Assembly: GCA_022559845.1 (NCBI GenBank)
Contig: CM040117.1
Location: 17,074,856 to 17,138,855 of the forward strand
Direction: 5' to 3'
DNA length: 64,000 nucleotides
DNA from: Amorphophallus konjac
Taxonomy: Eukaryota; Streptophyta; Magnoliopsida; Alismatales; Araceae
A program made the position numbers and the translations under genes. Shown here piece by piece: positions 46,603 through 57,805 of the stretch. Under the pieces are notes generated by a model. That model saw only the letters and a list, made by a program, of their open reading frames with translations, was not told where the DNA came from and made no database searches. Each line of letters opens with the position of its first letter. The first letter of the stretch is position 1.

Positions 46603-47079
46603 GACAGCCTGAGCAAGAGGTTGTGAATTTGGACCAGGATGATGGTAGTGGGCCGGATAAAAGGATCCGGGCTGAGAAGAAGAAGGGCTCATTCTGGGAG
46701 TGGAAGGATATGCGGGCCTGGAAGAGAAGTTGGAAAATGGGCTTGTAGCAACATGGGCAGAAGGAGCAGGCCCGTTAGGGTGAAATAAGCTATTAGAAAT
46801 TCGGCCAGCAACATATGAAGGAGAAGAAAGAGGCCCATGAAGGGAAGAGGGCCCATTATGAGAAGAAGGCCCATTAATATGAGATGCAATGAGACGTTGG
46901 GCCTGGGCCGAGTCCATTTGGCGAACAAGACTTGATAAGTGGGCCATGAGATTAGTCTGTTCCTCGGATGGATCAGAGGGACCACGGGAAGATGGGCCTG
47001 CGTGGGAAGAGGATTTCACGCGGGAATAGGAAGAAGATCGGGGAAAAAGATGATACAAGGGGTTGGAATGATGCTTCAT
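46603..47079 (-). pseudogene. N-terminal gag of old TR-GAG
   Basis: From ATG 47079 downward: MKHHSNPLYHLFPRSSSYSR, then a Ser/Gly/Pro-rich segment with LMAHLSSLVRQMDSAQAQRL and NGPSS repeats. No stop up to the chromovirus insertion, better kept than the young copy. The first five bases (46603-46607, GACAG) are the target duplication. Function as in retrotransposon gag; the N-terminal extension is without known motif. Confidence 0.7.
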
Positions 47080-48464
47080 GAGGGTAAATGGAGACTTAAT
47101 ACAAGGATATCAAGGAGAATACATGTGGGGAAGCAATGGCTTAATGGGCTCGAGGACAAGAGGGGACTGACCCACTAATGCAAAGACGAATGGAGAACGG
47201 TACTGGGCAATGGACCAGACAAGGGACACACAAAATGGGCTAACCTAAATGGGCCTAGAAACAGCAAAACATGTGGATGCAACACAAAACACCACTAATG
47301 GGCTTGGACAAGCCCAAAGAACACAAACAATGCAATGTGACAGTTTTCACCCAAGTCAAACAAGTTGATATGATGGGAAATATTTTAGAAGTTTTAATGG
47401 ACCTTTTAATGATTTGAATTAATAATAATTCTCTCAAGATAGGAATCCTATGAGAATAAGGTCCAAACTTTGGGTTAACTAAGGTTAATTCTCTCACACG
47501 TATGTAAAATGCAAGCCTAAGGGGTGGAAAAGGTACAACTAGCCTGGCGTCCGTGTGGGAATCCACGGCTCGCGGGGACTTATGGAGGTCCCAGATAAGA
47601 TCATCTAGTCGACCCCAAGGAATATGGAGGCGAGAGGATCACTTACCAAGGTAGGAATATGACTATGATATGCAATGCATGGCCCTATGTGCACAGGAGT
47701 GCATGCAATTTCTAACCTAAAACTAGAAAATCAAGACAAAATTAAACTATGCAAACATGATCCAAATAAGATAAATAGTATATAGATGGAAAGATAATAC
47801 AAAGGTCTACATAAAGGGCCCAAGAACAGATCAATCTGACCCCGGGAGGTCAATCAAATCACTGAGTAAAGTTTTGCCCGTGAACCTGTGCGTAGACCAC
47901 ATGCAGATTTTAGGGACAAAATGCTAAAATGATGAAAATTTTTAACTAAGAAAACATGACCCAAATGATGCAAATAAGCTATAGATGGAAAGATAATACA
48001 AAGGACTATCCAATAGAATAAAAATCCGTGCAATCAGACGTCTGGAAGATAGTCAAATCACTGAGCAAAGATGTACCTGTGAACCTATCCCTGCACCTGC
48101 CTGCAAAACTTTTGTAGAAAACTCAAAAAGTTGGATAATATTAGAATATGCAAATGTGATTCAAATACTACAAATGATATGTGGATGGAAAGACAATACA
48201 AAGGGCAATCGGCTCAATCAGACTTGGGATCAAAAGTTATGTCCCGACGAACAAGGCCCTGTGAGCATTGCCAGAATCCGTAAACGTTCTACCAAATGAC
48301 CGTTTCTTGCCCCCTGGCGGTCTACCATAAGACCGCTAGACAACCAGAGCCCGCAAAACGTCAAAAATAGTGGGAGAATGGAGGAAATACTACCTAAACA
48401 TGAACATGCACTCACCCAACCTACAAAAGAGCATGAAAATAAGCGTGATAGGCATTGGAGTCCC
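47080..48464 (-). other. Leader of old TR-GAG (conserved block and tandem repeats)
   Basis: Non-coding. 47525-47745 is the minus-strand copy of the hairpin-containing leader block (loop TCCT instead of TCCG in the first hairpin). 47760-48260 holds the three ~180-bp leader repeats. 48290-48345 has GGCGGTCTACCATAAGACCGC, a GGTC/GACC hairpin. Confidence 0.6.
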
Positions 48465-48483
48465 ACCGTGATCGCCAAAAAAT
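48465..48483 (-). promoter_or_regulatory. Primer binding site candidate of old TR-GAG
   Basis: Minus strand ATTTTTTGGCGATCACGG directly follows the LTR end. Identical to 24314 onward of the young copy. Confidence 0.6.
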
Positions 48484-50314
48484 TGTCGATGTTGATAGTT
48501 TATGTATCACCCCGCCCCTTAGACTAATAGGTATGCATGAATCATGCAACAATATGAACAAAGAAATGGGCGATGGAAAAATAGAAAGAACATACCGTGA
48601 TCGCCACCAAGGTTCTAACAACGACGAAGGATGAAGGAATAAAAGGAACGGGGCCGTGTACCTTGGAAAAAGATGAAGACTTGATCACGCTTAAGGAACG
48701 GGGTGCGGGGGATGTTGTGGATTACACCTCTTCATCTTCCAGCCGGTTTGAAGAAGAAGGCCTCACGTTCTATTCATGCTCTCCTGCAAAACAAAGCAAA
48801 ATCACAAGAGAAAAACCCATTAGATCATGAAGTGTAGTATCAATCCCGGAGTGATAAAATAGGGGTAGAAATTGAGGAAAAACTCACCGGGGGAGGGTTT
48901 TTAACCCCTATGGAAGGGTGCAAACAATATGTGTGTGTGTTGTGCATGCATAGGATTTGAAATCACGCAATTTGGTTGAGAGAATAGAGAGAAATTATTG
49001 ATGCAAAACGGGAAAAAATGCATGTGTAGCAGAAAATGCAGAAAACTGTGATGATTTATGAAATTAAGGAGAAGAGAACTAAGAGCATAGACCATGAAAT
49101 TAAGCCCAGAAGGATGGAATGGAAAGCTAATACTTCCCTCTTCAAGATGGGGTCGAAGTTGTGAGATGGAGATGCAGCATGGCTTCGCCCTATGTCCAGA
49201 AAGAGCCCTCCGTTGCGACTGTGAACTGGACAGTTATTTATAGGAGCAGAAAAGCCATTGAGTTTAAATCTGAGATGAACACCCAAAATAGGGGATTTAG
49301 ATGCACAAAACTCCAGATAATAGTGGGGATAAGAGTCCTATATCAATTAGAGACGATCTGGAAGCTTCTCCTAGGAGAAAATAGATCAAACAAGGTCCCT
49401 AAAGAGTCCCACGATGAAGAAATCGGAGTTTAAGAAGTTTAGGACTCTCTGTCTGGCAAACGGTCTATCGTAAGACCGCCTACAGAGAAAACAGTCTATT
49501 AAAGGACCGCATGAGGACCACAAACGGTCTAAGGAGTGAGCGCAAGGCTCTAGGGGTCGAACGGGACGATTTCGGGCAAGTTTACGCTTAGCGATCTATC
49601 ATAGGACCGTTTCTTGTGATCTAGCGGTCTACTAATAGACCACTTCTTTGGCCCTAGCGGTCTACCAATAGACCGCTTGGCGGCTGGAAGAACATTTTGG
49701 GTAGACTGCGTGAGACTTTAGAATTTGGAGTGTATCTCTCAAACAGTGTAGAACTAGCGAAAATGGTAGAAGAAGAAATTGTAGATAATGGAAAAATGAA
49801 CAACTTTGGTGAAGACAGCAAGATGAAAAAATGATTGGAAGAGGGATCAAATGGGGCTAGAATATAGAGAGAAAATTCTGGGACGTAGGTGAATAGCGTA
49901 GCATGCCAGAAAAATGCAAATAACTTGAAATCGGTGGAGAACTGGCCAATGGCATAGAAGAAGAAGTTGTAAATCTTTGAAAGACGAATAACTTTGGTGA
50001 AGATAACGTTTTGAATAGAGAAAATGAAGGGGATGAAAACGGACCATCTTCAAGACTGCGCAATAAAAGAGAGCCGAATGCTTGATTAAAATGGGCCTAA
50101 ATGGGCCGTAAGTCGACTTGGAAAGTCGAAAGTTGATGAGATAAACTCCAGGGCTATAAGCAATCATGATCTTCAAGGCTCAAATGTTAGGGAATGATGA
50201 AATGGGCTCGAAATCCATCCAAAGAAGGCTCCAAAATAATGGGTAATTCGGGACATCAAAAAATGATGAATAACAGAAATGACGCAACTTGTGGGCTAAA
50301 AATGGGTGTCAACA
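48484..50314 (-). repeat. 5' LTR of old TR-GAG
   Basis: Begins at 50314 on the minus strand (TGTTGACACCC) and ends near 48484. Contains a TATA-like site (about 49233-49245), the hairpin cluster 49455-49685, and the internal PBS-like GATCGCCACC (48600). It abuts the right half of the SIRE LTR at 50315. Confidence 0.8.
49455..49685. repeat. GGTC/GACC hairpin cluster, old TR-GAG 5' LTR
   Basis: Partner of 15330-15553. AGCGGTCTA-CCAA-TAGACCGCT recurs near 49656-49677. One unit has lost pairing (AGCGATCTATCATAGGACC), showing decay. Confidence 0.7.
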
Positions 50315-50588
50315 AACATCTTCATCCATCTCCAAGTTTTCAATATCATTTGCAAGCCATTCAAGTGAAGATCAAGCTGTGGAGGAAGCTTCATCCAAGA
50401 TCATCTTCATCCATTAAGGGGGAGCTTAAATCTGAATTTTTCATTTTGTGTTTCTCCCTTGTTTTTCATCAAGCTTGAAGTGTGTGATCTTGTACTTGTA
50501 AACACTTGTGTGTGTGTGTGTGTGCTTCTAGTTTTCACATATCTTTGTGATTCGGTGCTTGTGCACCTTCGTGGGAGTTCCAACTTCT

Positions 50589-50646
<58 letters not shown>

Positions 50647-51138
50647 GATATTGTAATCCTTTACAAGATAGTGTGGAATCCTTACAGATCGTGAGGGGTG
50701 GACGTAGGTTGCCGTTGTTGCATCCGAACCACCTAAAAATCTCTGTCCATTGTGTGGTTTGTTCCTTTTCTTCTATCTCCATTCTGTGCAGCACACACGT
50801 AGATTTATTTTGGTTGTATTGTTTGTGTTAGATCTAGCATAATTTATCATTCTCATATTAGATCTCGGGTATATTAAAAGGTGGGTTCGGATCGGCAAGG
50901 CAAACCTTGTCAGGAAGATAACATCTTGCGTGAGTTGAATCTTCGGATTTTTACCTCCGCCACCGTACCTAAGATCGGTTGAGTGTGATAGATTTTATTA
51001 GATCTAAGTGTTTACATATAGATCTATTTTTTCATTACGGCTATTCTTCACACTTGTTTCATTTGGACAAGAATTTTATAAAAGTTTGTAAACACCTAAT
51101 TCACCCCTCTCTTGGGTGTCATTGATCGTGGGACTTCA
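50315..51138 (+). repeat. SIRE 5' LTR, right (R/U5) piece
   Basis: Ends GTGGGACTTCA just before the PBS. No TATA box is visible in it or in the left piece, so the U3/R junction was probably lost in the deletion that fused B to the old TR-GAG. Confidence 0.7.
50592..50643. repeat. (GT)n microsatellite
   Basis: About 25 GT units inside the SIRE LTR; a shorter run is at 50509-50523. Confidence 0.9.
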
Positions 51139-51153
51139 ATTGGTATCAGAGCT
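51139..51153 (+). promoter_or_regulatory. Primer binding site (tRNA-iMet) of SIRE
   Basis: TTGGTATCAGAGCTAAGG follows the LTR end after one base. Typical of copia elements. Confidence 0.85.
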
Positions 51154-51202
51154 AAGGCCCTAATTCTTTCAGATCTAATGATCTAGAGTAAGATCCAGAT
51201 CA

Positions 51203-52932
51203 ATGGCAAACATGGGTATGATGCCTGAGGGTCATTCCATCCATCGTCCTCCATACTTCGATGGCTCAAATTACTCATATTGGAAAAATAGAATGCATGT
51301 TTTTTTGAGAGCCTAAGAGTATGAGATCTGGAGGGTTGTGGACAAGGGTCCGTATAAACTCTCGGATGATGAAGAAAAATGGACACCCGAGGAAATTAAG
51401 AAATGCACTATGAATTTTAATGCTATGAACATCATACAATGTGCTATACATCCTAATGAGTTTTCTCGTGTATCCATGTGTAGTTCAGCAAAGGAGATGT
51501 GGGATAAATTACGGCTTATCTACGAAGGAACCTCCGAGGTCAAGGAGACCAAGGCCAACCTACTCGTCAAAGACTACGAGCTATTCAAGATGAAACCTAA
51601 AGAATCTATCTATGAAATGTTCGCAAGGTTAACTGAGATTACCAATGGTCTCAAGAGTCTCTGAAAAGAATACACCAATTCCGAGCTCGTGAGGAAAGTG
51701 TTGAGATCACTTCCATTGGCGTGGCACACAAAAGCCACAGTAATTGAGGATTCGAAAAATCTGTCCATACTCGCTTTGGACGAGCTCATAGGGTCACTCA
51801 TGACCTATGAGATAAACATGAAGAGACCAGCCGAGGAAGATACGAAGAAGAAGAAAGTGATTGGATTGAAAGCTCACCAATCTGATGATGATGTCCAAGA
51901 AGAAGAATCCAGGGAGGGAAGCAATGAAGAAGAAGACTTGGCCATGATAACTCGCCAAGTAAAGAGATCCCTGAGAAAGAAGAGAAATTTCTTAGGCAAT
52001 TTCAGAAAGGGGCAAAGGAAGCTCTTTCAGACCAAGGGCGAGCCTAGCAAGTCCAATAATGTCATTTGTTATAAATGCAAGAAGCCCGGGCACATGAGAG
52101 GAGAATATCCAAATCTAAAGAGGAAATTCAAGAAGGACAAATTCAAGAAGCCTCAAGCCATGGTCGCCACATGGAGCGACGAAGAGGACGAACCATCCGA
52201 TGAGGAGATCCAAGAGCTAGTGGAGAGCTTGTGTCTCATGGCACACAAAGATGATTCAACTGAGGTAAATTCTGATCCTGATTTTATTTCAAATGAACAA
52301 TAGGAGTCGGAATATGAAAAATTATATACAAAATATAAAAAAATACGATATGAAAATAAAACTCTTAAAAAAAAATTTGATGATTCATCACATGATGATA
52401 TTTTTGTTAAATTTGAGAAACTGGAACAAGAATGGTTTGAGTTAATAGAGGAAAAATAAACCATGCTTCAAAACAATTTCAGATCTTGAAAAAGGCAAAG
52501 AGGAGCTATCATGTAAAATGTTTGAAATTTAAAAAGTTTGTGAAAAGCTCAAGAATGAAAAAGAAATTCTAATATCATCCATTTCAGAAATTGAAAGTAA
52601 AAATGTGAGGTTGAATAAAGAGGTAACTGACTTGCAGTTTACTCTCTCTAAGTTTGTCAAGGGCAAACAAAATTTGGATAACTTGCTGGGAGTTAAAGTT
52701 AATTTCCAGAAGGAAGGATTGGGATATACTCCCCAAAATAAAAAAATCTTTTGAGCATAAGATCACTACATCATATGTGCATGAAAAAGGAAATGATTGT
52801 GCTTCATGTTCATACTCTAAGCCTATACATGTTCAACTAAAACCATGCCAATTTCCAATAAGATCTTCAAATGTCAATTACTTTCATTGTGGTCGTTTTG
52901 GTCATATAATTGCTCACTGTTGGTTTAGATAA
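51203..52932 (+). pseudogene. gag of the SIRE element
   Basis: From ATG 51203 (MANMGMMPEGHSIHRPPYFD). The copia gag domain follows: YSYWKNRMHVFLRA then TAA at 51314 (a Gln position), LIYEGTSEVKETKANLLVKD, TGA at 51662, VLRSLPLAWHTKATVIEDSK, and acidic/basic stretches. The first zinc knuckle CYKCKKPGHMRGEY (from 52067) has Tyr for the last Cys. TAG at 52301 ends this frame; coiled-coil-like text (KLEQEWFELIEEK) goes on to about 52460. After a frame change, 52654-52932 holds a second knuckle-like YFHCGRFGHIIAHC. The protein would form the particle and bind RNA. Confidence 0.8.
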
Positions 52933-53040
52933 AACTCACCAAGAAATCATGTATTTTGGACCAAGAAAAGATATGCACAGAATTGGACTAACTCTTACGG
53001 ACCCAAACTAGTTTGGGTACCAAAATCAATTGCATGAGAA

Positions 53041-56000
53041 TGTTGTTTCTTGCAGATATGTCTTGAAGCCAGGGGGAGTAAATGGTACTTGGATAGCGAC
53101 TGTTCAAGACATATGACAGGGTCAAGAAGGTGTTCTCTACACTGCAAGACAAGGATGGAGGTTAAGTTGCGTTTGGAGGCAAGGACAAAGGTAAAATCAT
53201 TGGAATCGGTAATATAGGTAAGAATTCTGAAACTCTTATCGAGAATGTGCTTTTGGTGAAAGGCTTAAATCATAATCTCTTGAGCATAATCCAGTTATGT
53301 GACAAAGGGTTCAAGATTATTTTTGATGAAATTCATTGCCTTGTCATGAATAAGAACACAAATGAGATCAAATTCTTTGAAAAAAGAAATAACAATGTCT
53401 ATACTGTTGATATTGATGATGTCTCTTGTGATGATTTGTGCTTGGTAGCAAACAATCATGAAAATGCGTGGTTATGGCACCGAAGATTAGGTCATGCTAG
53501 TTTTGGAATAATCTCCAAGTTGTCTAGACATGACTTAGTGAATAGATTACCATAATTAAAGTTTGAAAGTGATAAAATCTGTGAGGCTTGCACAAAAGGC
53601 AAGCAAACACGCATATCTTTCAAAAATAAGAACATTATTTCTATCTCCTGGCCTTTGGAATTGCTGCATCTTGATTTGTTTGGCCCAACTAGGACATCCA
53701 GCCTAGGAGAGAAATCTTATGATTTTGTGATTGTTGATAATTATTCCAGATTTACATGGGTGTTATTTCTATCCAATAAAAATGATGCAGTGATGGAGTT
53801 TCAAGTGTTTTGTAGGAAAATCAAAAATGATAGAGGTTATCTTATTACTACCATACAGAGTGATTATGGTGGTGAATTTGAGAATCACGACTTCAGTAAT
53901 TTTTGTGAAGAGTAGGGATACACGCACAATTTTTCATCACCAAGGACACCTCAACAGAGTGGAGTGGTGGAAAGGAAAAATAGAACCCTGATAGACATGG
54001 CACGGACCATGTTAAGTGAGAACTCCCTACCCAAATACTTTTGGGCCGAGACAGTAAGTATAGCATGCTACATCATCAACAGGGCAATGGTAAGGCCCAT
54101 CTTTAAGAAAACTCCTTATGAGCTGTACAAGGGTAAGAAACTAAATATTTCTCATCTTAAACCCTTTGGATGTTCATGTTTCATCTTGAACAATGGTAAG
54201 TCTAACCTAGGTAAGTTTGATGAGAAAAGTGACAAAGGAATTTTCTTAGGTTATGCACTTAACTCTAGAGCTTATCGATTGTTTAATAAACGGACTTTGG
54301 TTGTTGAAGAAAGTCCTCATGTAATTTTTGATGAATCTGAGTTAAGACTAACCAATCAATCTATTCCAATTGTGGATGCAGATGAAGATCCCAAACGTTC
54401 AAATGATGCTAAGGCCAAGAATGAATCAACTGAAGGGATCCCCAGCAAGAGTGAAGATGATGAAGATCCTTCAATTGAAAAACTTCAAGAACAACAAGTA
54501 CAACATCTCGACTTACCTAGCTCTTCTACGTTCTTAAAGGATCACCCAGCTGAAAACGTAATCGGTAATCCTCAAGATGGGGTAAGAACTAGGTCTTTAC
54601 TAAGGCAAGTAGAAGAAGAGGATTTGATAGCCTTAATTTCACAAGAAGAGCCTAAGGATATTCATGAAGCTCTTCAAAATGAATCTTGGATTCAGGCTAT
54701 GCATGAAGAGCTACACCAGTTCGAAAGGAACAAAGTGTGGACTCTTGTGCCGCGTTCTAAGAATCATCCCACAATTGGAACCCGTTGGGTTTTCAGAAAC
54801 AAATTAAATGATACGGGATTGGTTGTTACGAACAAGGCCCGGCTTGTAGCCAAAGGGTATAGCCAAGGGATGGGTATTGATTTTGATGAGTCTTTTGCAC
54901 CGGTTGCTAGACTAGAAGCAGTCTGGATCTTACTATCCTATGCTTGCTCATTGAATTTCAAACTATTTCAAATGGATGTTAAATCTGCATTTCTTAACGG
55001 TTACATCAAGGAGGATGTGTTTGTAGAGCAACCTGTAGGTTTTGAAGATTCAAAGCATCCAAAGTATGTGTACAAGTTGCAGAAGGTCTTGTACGGATTA
55101 AAGTAAGCACCAAGGGCATGGTATGAAAGGCTCACTTCATTCCTCATGGAAAATGGTTTCAAAAGAGGTAAGCTTGACCAAACACTCTTCACGAGGAAAT
55201 CAGGTAAAGACATATTAGTAGTTCAAGTATATGTGGATGACATTATTTTTGGAGCTACTAACAATGTCTTATGCGAAGAATTTACAGAAATCATGCAAGG
55301 AGAATTTGAGATGAGCTTAATGGGTGAACTGAATTTTTTTCTTGGATTGCAGGTGAAGCAAACACCCGAGGGCATTTTCATTAATCAAGCAAAATACACA
55401 CTAGAGCTGTTAAAGAAATTTGGGATGGCTGAAGCAAAACCTTTGTCAACTCCAATGGCCATGACCTCGAAGTTAGACAAAGATAAAAATGGTAAAACAG
55501 TAGATCCTATACTATTTCGAGGTATGATCGGATCATTACTGTATCTCACAGCATGCCGCCCTGATATTCAATTCAGTGTATGTCTATGTGCTCGTTTTCA
55601 GTCATGTCCTAAAGAATCTCATCTAATGGCTATTAAACGCATCTTTAGATACTTAATTGGCACAATAGATTTTGGCTTGTGGTTTCCTATCGGTAGTTCA
55701 TTTGATTTGATTGCTTACACCGATGCAGATTATGCCGGATGTATTGTAGATCGTAAAAGTACTAGTGGGTACTGTCAGTTTCCTGGTGGATGCCTAGTCT
55801 CATGGGCCTTCAAGAAACAACATTCAGTAGCTCTCTCAACGGTCGAGGCTGAATATGTAGCCACTGGAAGTTGTGGAGCCTAAGTACTTTGGATCAAAAA
55901 TCAATTGCTTGATTTGGATGTTGAAATGAAATGTGTGCCAATCTTGTGTGATAATACCAGTGCAATCAGCTTGTCAAAAAATCATGTTCAACATTCTAGG

Positions 56001-56186
56001 ACAAAACACATTGACATTCGACATCATTTTCTGAGAGATCATGTAGGGAAAGGGGTCTTTGAATTGAATTTCATTGACACACACAATCAACTAGCTGATA
56101 TTTTCACAAAACCCCTAAACCAGGATCAATTTAGCAAGATAAGAAGAGAACTTGGGATGTGCAAGGGTGAGAGCATACATACATAG
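53041..56186 (+). pseudogene. pol of the SIRE element (PR, INT, RT, RNase H)
   Basis: Protease WYLDSDCSRHMTG (53077 onward) has Asp for the Gly of DSG; a frameshift near 53120 follows. From 53247 all is in one frame: GAG-pre-integrase with WLWHRRLGHASFG and CEACTKGKQ (zinc finger), integrase D at 53673, D at 53862 (SDYGGEF; usual SDHGGEF) and E at 53970, 35 residues after the second D. Then [12 protein letters not shown], the RT ([30 protein letters not shown] with Asp at 55236), and RNase H (YTDADYAG, LSTVEAEY, KHIDIRHHFLRD). Stops: TAA 53553, TAG 53913, TAA 55104, TAA 55881; most are probable former Gln codons. The wording of RT and RNase H fits SIRE/Maximus. Confidence 0.9.
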
Positions 56187-56555
56187 GTCTACACTTAGGA
56201 TAAGAATTGCACTTGTAGAAAATCATATGCATCAAGGGTAGATTAACATGCATATTGTATGGATTTACTTTTAACACCTTGTGTTTGTTCATATATATCC
56301 TTGCATGCTTGAATGTATCTATACATATAGACCTCCTTGAAAAATATTTCTAAGGCCAGATATTCCTTGGTTAAATAAATGTGGACCCATTGATGCCAGA
56401 CGTAAGGCACCTTCTGAGGGGGAGTTAGAGAACTTCCCTCGAATGTCCATCTCTTCTCCTTCTATCCACTTCATGATGTTGGTTCCAATTAGAAGGTCGG
56501 ATGATGGTCCCCATTAAAACAAAAAATAAAAAGAAATACAAAAAATGGGATTTTT
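56187..56555 (+). other. Region 3' of SIRE pol
   Basis: Non-coding. Contains TCTGAGGGGGAGTTAG near 56413-56430, which looks like a polypurine tract, but no SIRE LTR start follows. An A-rich stretch at 56515-56545 precedes the palindromes. The boundary of the SIRE element is not resolved here. Confidence 0.4.
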
Positions 56556-56645
56556 TGGGCTAGCGGTCGACCGTCGCCCTCGCACTGGTCAACCGGTGGC
56601 GGCAAACTGGCCCGACCGGACCACATACGAACCCTCTTATAAGGG
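56556..56645 (+). repeat. GGTCGACC cluster just upstream of a TATA-like box
   Basis: CTAGCGGTCGACCGTCG, CTGGTCAACCGG and GCCCGACCGGACC within 70 bases, then CTCTTATAAGGGGG at about 56633. The layout (palindromes, then TATA) resembles an LTR U3, but of which element is unclear. Confidence 0.5.
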
Positions 56646-57584
56646 GGTTGTTGGCACCGGCTTATTTTCTCGAATTAATCGAGGATTAAGCGTAGGGAAA
56701 TACTCCCTAAATAGAGCAAAACGGCACATTGCCAGAGCTACTCTATCGGTCGAGTTGAGCTCAAAAATCGAGACACTTCATCGGGTCAAGCGGCGCAACA
56801 TAACAAATGGGGATTGGCCCCGAGCAAACGGCACTATGCCAGCTAGTTTCCCGACAATCGGGTCAGTTTCGGGATTTGGGACAACATGCCGTACCTTACG
56901 GCACTCTAAAAGGATTCTGGGGATCACCCCCGGACACTCTGCATACAGTGTCACACCGCTGACGCTTCAACAACCGGGTTAACTCGGGACTTAGAATGGC
57001 CTGCCGCTTCATACGACTCTTCGCCAAGGAGCGAGGGTCACCCCGATCACCAGACCAACTGCATCATCCTGGCGACGCCCCAGTCACCAGGCCCAAGCAA
57101 GGGTCCTAACCAGCTAGCCGCGACCCGTGGCAACATCATCAATCGATCGGGCCCACCCCCGATCACTCAGTTTACGGGTTTGCTCGCGTTCAACATAGCT
57201 ACCAGAGTCGACCCGGGGGCACCCTGACTACAAGTCACGCCACGTGGCGCCCAGCAATGAGGCCGGGGTCTACCCTCGAGTCACCTCCCTCCAGGCCTCT
57301 GAAGCCAAAGGAAGACCTGTCAAGGCCAACCGCAAGCTTCAGGAGCTCACAACACCCTTACACGGCCCAAACACACGTGTCAGGAACTTCCCCGAGCACC
57401 TGGTGGGCGTGTATCATCCAGCCACTCTACAGCAAGTCGGAGCTCAACTCGGGACTCCCAGCAACCCATCGCGTCATGCACCACCATCATGCGCCCTCGC
57501 ACGCAGATCGACCTGCGCAGTCAGGTCCCGCGGATCGACCTGAGTGGTCAGGTCGTGGGGGTCAAGGGGGCAGCGCCCCTTGCA
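56646..57584. other. GC-rich repeat DNA, no recognised gene
   Basis: Open frames (for example 56545-56982) have no familiar motif. Texts such as CGGGATTTGGGACAACATGCC and GGGGATCACCCCCGG resemble repeat-type DNA like the R/U5 of B, but no match to B was seen. Probably part of an unidentified LTR. Confidence 0.35.
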
Positions 57585-57805
57585 GGGGTCTCCAGTCAAA
57601 CCCCAGTCAACTCCCAGTCAAACCCTCAGTCAACCCCCAGTCAAACCCCAATTAAACCCTTAGTCAACCCCCGGAAGAAGAATTCCTATTTATAACCCCA
57701 TTCTAACCCTTAGTCAAACCCCAATCTAACCCTCAGTCAACCCTGGTCAAACGTACGGTCAAACCCGCGGTAAACCCTTAGTCAAACCCGGCTAAAACCC
57801 TCGGT
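57585..57805. repeat. Short tandem array of AGTCAAACCC-type units
   Basis: Roughly 15 units of 10-13 bases (CAGTCAAACCCC, CAGTCAACCCC, TTAGTCAAACCC, GGTCAAACCCG). It leads directly into the hairpin chain. Confidence 0.75.

Larger units (their letters stand above)
14763..50314 (-). mobile_element. Old TR-GAG: Tat-like, pol-less LTR retrotransposon (nested host)
   Basis: Minus-strand element with its 5' LTR at 48484-50314 and a truncated 3' LTR at 14763-16190. The internal DNA survives as 46603-48483 (PBS, leader, gag start), 35811-35952 (gag) and 16191-22322 (gag, novel C-terminal region, 3' non-coding). Two later elements, 22323-35810 and 35953-46602, interrupt it. It encodes gag-type protein only; no RT, RNase H or integrase is seen in any piece. 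Pol-less elements that keep gag have been described in plants as TR-GAG. Its inner end was lost in the deletion at 14762, so a target duplication cannot be checked. Confidence 0.75.
50315..56540 (+). mobile_element. SIRE-type Ty1/copia element, right part
   Basis: Right half of the 5' LTR, PBS, gag and pol of a SIRE/Maximus-type copia element; order gag-PR-INT-RT-RNase H is that of Ty1/copia. The left end of the LTR is at 4996-5419, 45 kb away, because B and the TR-GAG/chromovirus nest inserted into it. No 3' LTR with TGTTGAGTATATCC is found before 64000, so the right end is truncated or displaced. Heavily mutated: at least six stops and one frameshift. Confidence 0.8.

Noticed and set aside
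50592..50643. GT repeat as a regulatory Z-DNA element
   Set aside because: A plain microsatellite; nothing in the sequence supports a function.
53041..56186. Functional copia polymerase
   Set aside because: Key residues of RT and integrase persist, but the protease glycine is changed and a frameshift and several stops break the frame.
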